Shown: in pieces, positions 57,601 to 64,000 of the stretch
Position numbering within the stretch: position 1 is the stretch's first letter
Layout: each line of letters opens with the position of its first letter
Origin: Aplectana chamaeleonis
Lineage: Eukaryota; Nematoda; Chromadorea; Rhabditida; Cosmocercidae
Direction: 5' to 3'
Assembly (NCBI GenBank): GCA_029168955.1
Contig: JAPDOI010000156.1
Span: 600,501 to 664,500 of the forward strand
DNA length: 64,000 bases
Position numbers and translations under genes: made by a program
The notes under the pieces: generated by a model
The model's database searches: none
The model's input: the letters and a program-made list of their open reading frames with translations, nothing else
Told to the model about the DNA's origin: nothing

Positions 57601-58182
57601 AGTCTGACTGATTCATCAGTGAAGAAAGAATCAAGAAAAACGCCGCGAAGCATCCAAAAATTAGCTCTTCTTTTTGAAAGCCACATTTGAACACAAGATC
57701 AGTTGCGCGGGGATGGGCCTGAAGTAGACAGTGTGTGCAGATGCGCCCCAATGCTAAAACTCAGCCCCGCTCACGCTCCAATGCTAATGAAAAGCGGACC
57801 AAACTGTTCCTCGGAAAACTCGACCGCGAGCGGAATGGGCTAGCGCGAGCGGATCTCGGAGCCAATTAAGGCTCTTTTGGGCTCGTTTTTGTCCGTTCTT
57901 TTACCCCTACTGCTCCAATCAGACCCCGCCCTTTCGATTTCCGGTGGAAAACTGAGGACGAAATCGATCGTGGACACTGTCTTTAAGAACAAGGAACTAT
58001 TCCAAATGTGCAGTGAGCTCTTAAAATCATACGGTCAAAATATATCATGAAGTAAAGAAAGGCAAGTAAAGGAAAGGCAGACTCCGAACATGTGCTCAAA
58101 AACCCTGAACTCTGAACTCACTCATTCATATGACGAGAAAAACTATCAAATAAACAATCCAATAATATCACAAGGTACCTGA
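57601..58182. other. Unannotated stretch
   Basis: No recognisable gene; ends near the tRNA-derived repeat pair. Confidence 0.45.
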
Positions 58183-58612
58183 GTTGAACGCAAAACTCAG
58201 ATGTCAGGCAGGACTCGAACCTGCATTGCACGCTTCCCGGGCCAGAGTGTTACCTTGTGATAAATTGTGATCACATATAATCCCATAACAAGGTATTAAA
58301 CATTCTCAAAAACATCAAAATTACATCCTCCGAGGCCTCAGCTTAACTGGATTTAATGCGGATTTGTGGTTACCAAATCATACCCGTTAACGGGTGATTG
58401 CTGTTGTACCTATACAGTTCACGTGTTGATAGCTGAGGAGTGCAGAACGGGGTTTCGGTGGTGTAATGGTAACACCCTCGCCCGGAAAGCGTGCAATGCA
58501 AGTTCGAGTCCTGCCTGACATTTGAGTTTTGCGTTCAACTCAGCTACCTTGTGATAACTTGTGATCATATATCATGCCATAACAAGGCACTAAACATTCT
58601 CAAAAAAAATCA
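58183..58612. repeat. Inverted pair of tRNA-derived SINE-like repeats with a direct 66-bp repeat
   Basis: 58450-58521 contains TCGGTGGTGTAATGGTAACA (D-arm with box A-like text), an anticodon-like arm, and GCAAGTTCGAGTCCTGC (T-arm with box B). 58203-58250 holds the same body inverted (CAGGACTCGAACCTGC). The acceptor halves do not pair and U33 is missing, so it is not a functional tRNA. After each body comes a direct repeat ACCTTGTGATAA..ATAACAAGG..AAACATTCTCAAAAA (58252-58318 and 58546-58610). Confidence 0.7.
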
Positions 58613-58636
58613 ATCTAATTATAATGTGTTGATGTG

Positions 58637-61600
58637 TCTTTTAGGTACATTTACGTCTTAGTTTGCCTCGTGATACTCACAAGATTTCGCATTCTTACCA
58701 AAGTTCTCTGCTGGATTCCTCTGGTGGTTACTATCTGCTACGTCGTGTTCAGCAACAACATCAACGGCGATGCACAGGTGTGGACCATTTCGCCCATTCA
58801 GAAAGCTGCAACATTTTCCGTAAATTTCTTGTCTATTCCGTTTCCCTTGACTTTCTTATTTCACCGATCACCTGCACTGTCTGTATAATCTAAGCAGGAA
58901 GCTGCGAAGGGCCCAGCAGAAAAATTTGCATGCTGTAAAATGAGGAGAAGATGACTATCAATCGAATGCTTTCGTGCCCAATTGCTGAGTGCGGCTTATT
59001 AATTGAAGGACCATGTGCATTTCTTTGATTTGGACCCACTTCTCTTCCTGATTTCCTCCTTTACCTTGCCTCCAGTTCCTGAACTTCACCTCCTCTCTCT
59101 ACCCAAAATAACAACTTGAACATCTTCGCCTGTCGTTTCTGAATTCACACTCAAACGCAGCATAGAATAGGTGCAACAGGCAATCCACAAACGTCGCCGA
59201 CGGTGGGAATGTGGAGGACGCAAATACAGGGGGCGGGCAGATACAGGGGTGGTGCCAAGTTCTCACTCGTGTAACGTCATTGTGGGTCGTTTTTGACGCT
59301 TCAAAATTCGTAGGCGTTGTGTTCTGAACCATGCCATCCTATTTCCGTAGTTATCTCAACCACATTTACGAGCGTGTATGCTGCTTTTATTTCTTCCACA
59401 CAAGCGCCTACGAAAAATAACATCACCGATATTGACGTATTGTCTGCAACTCTTGATATGATATAGTAATGACGAATATAAGGAGATGGAAGGACTGAGG
59501 ACGAGTTTGCAGAAACTGTCACCACCACCTTAACAATTCCAATAGACCCGAAGTTACAAACAAAACAGTATAATTTTCGTACCTTCTTTTGATCTTTCAC
59601 TACCCTGTTTTGAGCGCTTTCGCCTACATTTTTTCGTAACCTTCTTTCTCCTCCATTTCTTCTCTTTCAACTGAATTTTCATTTTCTTTGTGTTTTTGTC
59701 ACGTCTCACCTTTTCGTCTTCCATATTATCTGAATTCATTACTTCTTCCCAACTCTCCTGTAAAAATCTCCTTCCCTTTTTTTCTTCTGACCCCTAATTT
59801 CCCATTTAACTTCCCTCCATCGGACATTTTTCTGCTACTTCTCATCATTAGCCTCCGTCTTTGAATCTATCCTTCATGCCTCCAGTCCCAACCTATCCGT
59901 TTACTTAATCCCTGTTCTTCCCCTCTACTCTGTTTTCGGTCGTATACTCATGTCCGCTGTTTACTGTGTCTCTCCGTTCCTTAGTTGAAAGAACGCCTTC
60001 CCTGTCTCATTGCATCTTTCTGTTATTGTAGCATATTCAAATTTCTCACAACGTGCCACATACAAAAAGTTCGCTGATTCATATTTTGTCAACTGGTGGA
60101 GAATACCTTCTGCGGCCGCATGCAAGAACACATTTGAAGAGGCGAAAGCAATAGTTCGTTTGAAAGACCGTAGGGACACTGTACTGGATGGTCTCGTGTA
60201 CCACTAAATCTAATGAGTTTGTAGTCAACCTATCATTCCTAGTGTCGCATGCACAGCTGCCGCGTCATGCGAAGCCTTCACTGCATATGTGAGACTTGAT
60301 GATTCAGTAGGAGCAGCCTCTTCCGTTCTTTCACTGTCTTTAGACAGCAAAATCATCTTTAGCGCCAACATCAGAGTTCATTCGAGCAAACTATGCCTAT
60401 TCGGGGCATGACACATCAGAAAGGACTTGATGCTTATGTACAACTGAGATTCTTGTCATATGTAAATAATAATCCGATGTAAGGATGCTGGTTCACAGAC
60501 TATCGACTTCTTGGCATCCGGCAAATGTCACATTGCTGACAACATTTTGTTACTTCTGTACAGCTACAGGCTATTAAACGGCGAAATTCACTTGGTTCCT
60601 AAGCGTGCTGGTGCGGAGCGGAGGTTAGAGACGATGAGAGAGCGTAGGGCAGACGGAGGCCGAGGCGTTGCGCGCGCCCTTGAATTTCGACGTTTTATAG
60701 AGGGTAGATGGCAAGGCAATGAAGTGGTCGGAATTTTGATTTAAACGATGGAATCAATATTCTAGCACCGTGCAGGAAAGCAGAGTGAGAAATATGCGAG
60801 CCTTCATCCTTACGACACCAAAGGCAATGTCTACGATTTGACGATGAAGCTCTATAGACTTGTCTAACAACCCACTATTCGCTCACCACAGGGAAAAATG
60901 CAGGTGAAAGGAAATCAGGACTGACCAATGAGTCATACAGCGTTTGGCGATGGCGCGCCAAAATATATCCTCCTATGATCAGATTCTAACACATCGTACC
61001 TCAATTCGAATTCAAACATAGCGCGCCCCAAATCGAACTCAGGCATGACCTTCCCTAATCAGTTGCGACACGGATGAGCACAAGAAAACATGTGCAAAAC
61101 CACAGAAAAGCATCATTAAAAAACCATCATTTTTATTTTATTCATTTGTTGCGCTCGTGTGAACGCGCTAACAATAATCATTGAAGAATATTACATGGTA
61201 GACGTTTCCAAAAAAGAAAAAAACACAACAATGCTAAAACAGTAAATCTAAAGCAAATTAGTAGAAACAACACTACAGGGAATGTACACTAAGAGCGCCG
61301 ACCGATTCAACAGTCATGGTGTGAGCTCAGCGATCGCGTTGGGAAGCGAGATTATGAATCACTAGAAAAAATTTATACGGCGATTACTCACTATTTACCC
61401 TTACCCATGTCTCCCTACACTTGCCGTCTACTTACAAGTGCCCCATCCTGCAACCTGACGCTGCAGCTACATAACAGGAATAACTTCCATTCTTCCTTAA
61501 GTAAACTGTTGCTTTTGAAACTGAGGAACAACAACACACTGTCATATCCCTCCTGAATGTGGTCTCGCATGCTGCACCTGTTTCTCGCTTCTTTTCGGTG

Positions 61601-64000
61601 GGACATCGGAAGTGTTATGAAAATGAATTAAAAAATAGTGAGAGTATAACAAATTGGCAAATTGTTACACAAACCTTCCTATTAATTTTATTTTAGAGAT
61701 CAAAGTTTCTTAATCAATTTACGGTTGGTGAAGATATCGGCTCAACTAAGGATGCTCCAGAAAACAGTCTGACAGCTCTTCAGATTGTGAGTACCTCATG
61801 TCAAGACGAAGGTGAAGTTTTGTAAGCAAATACATAGTTGTTCCAGGCTTTAAAAAACAACAGCTTCGTGATGTTCGACGTTCGACTGGCCAACGACGAT
61901 ATCGCAGTGGCGATCAAGGACGAGAGCACGAATCGGACCGTCGATAAATCAGTTGTGGTTTCAGAAACCGCATCTTTTGAGCTTAACAAGATGCATTTGC
62001 GTGGAAAAGGAAGGTACGCTGACATATATAAAGAGCTTTATGTTATGCCTACTTTGGTTACGAAGTGTATTTGGGCAAACGTGGTGGTCTGCAACTCAGA
62101 TATTTTTCCGCTTCTAAATTAACAGTATGGTCCGCGTCATTCAATAAGAAAGCCGCGATGCTGTTCCACAGAAAAAAAACCACATGCGAAGAAAATTGAA
62201 AAAATGAACACTATCGATCGAGTAATTCTGCGCCCATCATCTCAGAGCGGCTCCCTATTCGAATGACACAGACGATACATGCAACACATCATCATCCGGC
62301 AGCATGAAATAATGGGGATGTGGTGAAAGAAGATACGATACGAAGTATAAGATTTTGCAGAGGTAGTGTCCCTCTATTTAAAGACATGATGGATGCTTGC
62401 CGTATCAAAGGCGCCAGAGCTGTCATCAACGTTCGAGAGAATAAAGGAGCAGTTAGTTCGATTTCTTATTTCTCTGGTTATGCGAGATGGCGATTTTGAA
62501 AGAGGTTATGACTAAGTGTCTGTCTGTAAACCGTCCAGGGTCACAATAGTCTCCATTTAGAAAGCCAAGCTCTAAAAGATTCTCCGTTTTGTTTCGACCA
62601 CCCTTTCATTCTTTTCTCTGCTTCTTTCTTCTTCTCTCTCCGACTGTTCTCCCTTACTTTCTCTCCCAATGCATGTGTCACCTTCGTTCGTCCTTCTCTC
62701 TCCATCTGCAGTTCTCTACTGCTCTGGTTCTCTACCGTTTCTCCCTGTTCTTCTTCCTCTCGCTCTTTCATTGTTTCTTTCCTTCTAATTTCTATACATA
62801 CAAAAACACTTGCAAGACTTGAAGATTGCAGTTCATGTCGGCTGAATCTGCAGCAAAAGTGGTCAACATTGAGAGAAATGCAGAAGAGCATTGTCTGACA
62901 AGGGAGGCCTTATTAGTGATAGTAACCGTTCTAAAAGTCATGTACACCTCTGAAGCCGATAGTGGACATAGAATTTGAATACGCTTCCTAGAGCGCCCTG
63001 ATTCTATTATTTTTGTTCCTAGAAGGGTTTTTGATGACTTTTTCCGTGATTCTCTTTTTTTGACAGCATCTCGTGAAAGTCTCGAAACGCTCATCTATTC
63101 CGGGATTCGGGCATGTTTTGCTGTGGAGCGCTAGGAACATATTTATGAATCAGAATCAGTGAATATTGATTTCTCACAGAAATCTCGACGCATCTCACGT
63201 CATTTCAGCTGTTGAACGAAATTGTTGAGTACGTGAAGCGTTACGACCAACACAACAAAGTGGTCGTCACCAGCTTCAACCCTGCCGTTCCATTTCTTAT
63301 CAAGAGAAAAGACTCCCAGATTCTTGCAGGTACGTCATTTTGACGATTTTCCCCATTTTTCGAGCAAAATTGATGGAGTTTCATGTGAACGATAAGTGAA
63401 CTGGAGAACTCTGAGCAGTTACTACTTGTTGAATAGGTTCTGCAATGTTGGTCGCATCCAATTTCTCCGGAAATTTGCATTTACGTCTCTGCAAACACTT
63501 TGGGCAAAAACTGATTATTATGCACGAGCGCGTCAGAAAAAAGATTCAGAGTTCAACGGTAGCTCCGGTGCAAACGCGACTCGCGACGATCGAAGTGTTG
63601 CAAGCATCTTTCTCAAAAATAGCTCTCCTCTCTTCAAGCTCAAAAGCGTTTCCCGCCTTTGAGCTGCTAGACGCACCCTTCGAGTTTATGTCGGAAACAG
63701 AATTATCAAGAATTTTTCGCAATAACAGATTCGGAACAAAAACACGCCTCAAACAGCCACATAGAGTCTCAAGGTCGGAGCGTCATGGTGATAGGCCGGT
63801 AGTGGACCACAATTCAGTCGGCCTCGGCAAGGAAAAATTAAAGGAATTATCCACGATAAAATCAGTCTTCAGTGTCCACGGTAAAGGCAGTGTCCACGAT
63901 AAAATCAGTCTTCAAGTTTTCTACAAGAATTCAAATGTCCGATACCGGTTTCACCACGAGTGTTGTCAAACGAGAACAAATGAGCCCAACGAAGCCTTAA
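58637..64000 (+). CDS. GDPD-family paralog lacking active-site residues, runs off the window
   Basis: Exons 58645-58777 (or from 58637), 61697-61786, 61847-62013, 62361-62451 and 63209-63329 join in frame. Exon 1 aligns almost without gaps to the anchor exon of the gene at 46.2 kb (both SFRY then a hydrophobic run with C.IP). Exons 2, 3 and 5 have the same lengths (90, 167, 121) and phases. GGHRG is here GEDIG, VEFDV is VMFDV, LLHD is AIKD and IFDIK is VINVR: both catalytic His, the Arg and two metal ligands are gone, only the Asp of FDV remains. APEN and TSFNP.V persist. So the fold is probably kept without hydrolase activity. No in-frame ATG exists at the aligned start (GTT), with TAA four codons further up, so the start is unresolved. 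The remaining exons lie beyond or near the right edge. Confidence 0.82.
58778..61696 (+). other. Intron 1 of the GDPD-like gene
   Basis: GTGTGG donor, ATTTTAG acceptor, 2.9 kb. It holds a pyrimidine-rich block (59580-59780), one arm of repeat F, repeat G copy 3 and no recognised gene. An open frame at 60010-60207 and its opposite-strand partner at 59961-60179 show no motif. Confidence 0.55.
60585..60670 (+). repeat. Dispersed repeat G, copy 3
   Basis: GCGTGCTGGTGCGGAGCGGA then GGTTAGAGACGATGAGAGAG. Lies in the long first intron of the GDPD-like gene, as does one arm of family F at 58950-59015. Confidence 0.75.
62128..62280. repeat. Family F fold-back element, copy 2
   Basis: GTCATTCAATAAGAAAGCCG at the left pairs with CGGCTCCCTATTCGAATGAC at the right. 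It sits in the intron before the 62361 exon of the GDPD-like gene. Confidence 0.7.
63437..64000 (+). CDS. Open frame to the window edge, possible further exon
   Basis: After GAATAG at 63431-63436, a frame in the right phase to continue the GDPD-like gene stays open for about 187 codons to base 64000. Its first residues (GSAMLVASNF) do not resemble exon 6 of the active paralog, and its last part (63840-63940) is family B sequence. It may be a chance frame, a retained extension or a novel C-terminal exon. Confidence 0.25.

Noticed and set aside
57078..57611. 177-codon open frame
   Set aside because: It is the inverted family B copy; the same sequence elsewhere is interrupted, and no motif is present.
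62541..62891. 116-codon minus-strand frame rich in K, E and R
   Set aside because: It lies opposite a C/T-rich tract; composition alone yields an open K/E/R frame, and it falls in an intron of the GDPD-like gene.
1..64000. CRISPR arrays, operons, riboswitches, rRNA genes
   Set aside because: The window is eukaryotic; regular spacer arrays and bacterial signals are absent, and no rRNA core sequence was seen.

Overview
The window looks like nuclear DNA of a rhabditid/strongylid (clade V) nematode, a hookworm-like worm being my best guess. The reasons are short GT..TTTCAG introns of about 56-110 bp mixed with long repeat-filled ones, a nematode-type FMRFamide-like peptide receptor, Tc1/mariner and RTE-like debris, and a very high load of fold-back and MITE-like repeats. 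Species is not determined. Only about 6% of the window is convincingly coding.

Layout. 1-34 kb is a gene desert made of transposon remains: RTE-type reverse transcriptase tails (1-330, 8.5-9.0 kb, 12.3-12.9 kb), mariner scraps (5.6 kb), several families of palindromic elements (6.2, 6.6, 7.8, 18.9, 25.6 kb), a roughly 470-bp TIR element called family B here (7.4, 16.0 kb and more), hAT-like elements with 8-bp target duplications (19.1, 23.1 kb) and one nearly complete Tc1-like transposon with IR/DR ends (27001-28605). 34.2-40.9 kb holds a ten-exon class A GPCR on the + strand, whose 3.4-kb first intron carries its own fold-back elements. 41-46 kb is repeats again, including a 489-bp TTCGAA-rich element with a perfect 8-bp TSD. 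46.2-49.2 kb holds a nine-exon GDE1-like glycerophosphodiester phosphodiesterase. 49.3-58.6 kb is repeats: a 123-bp tandem array, a hAT MITE, a 760-bp fold-back, a cluster of family B copies and a pair of tRNA-derived repeats. 58.6-64 kb holds a second GDPD-family gene that runs off the right end.

Most interesting biology: the two GDPD genes are same-strand paralogs whose second, third and fifth exons have identical lengths and phases, but the downstream copy has replaced five of six expected active-site residues while keeping open frames and splice sites. It looks like a GDPD pseudoenzyme. It also lacks an obvious ATG at the place where the upstream gene starts. The active copy acquired a family B insertion 9 bp past a splice donor after the duplication; that intron is about 540 bp here against 60 bp in the paralog.

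The receptor and the lipid-phosphodiester genes are neighbours with no visible functional link. All gene models were spliced by eye from frame, splice consensus and family motifs; none was checked against databases or RNA.
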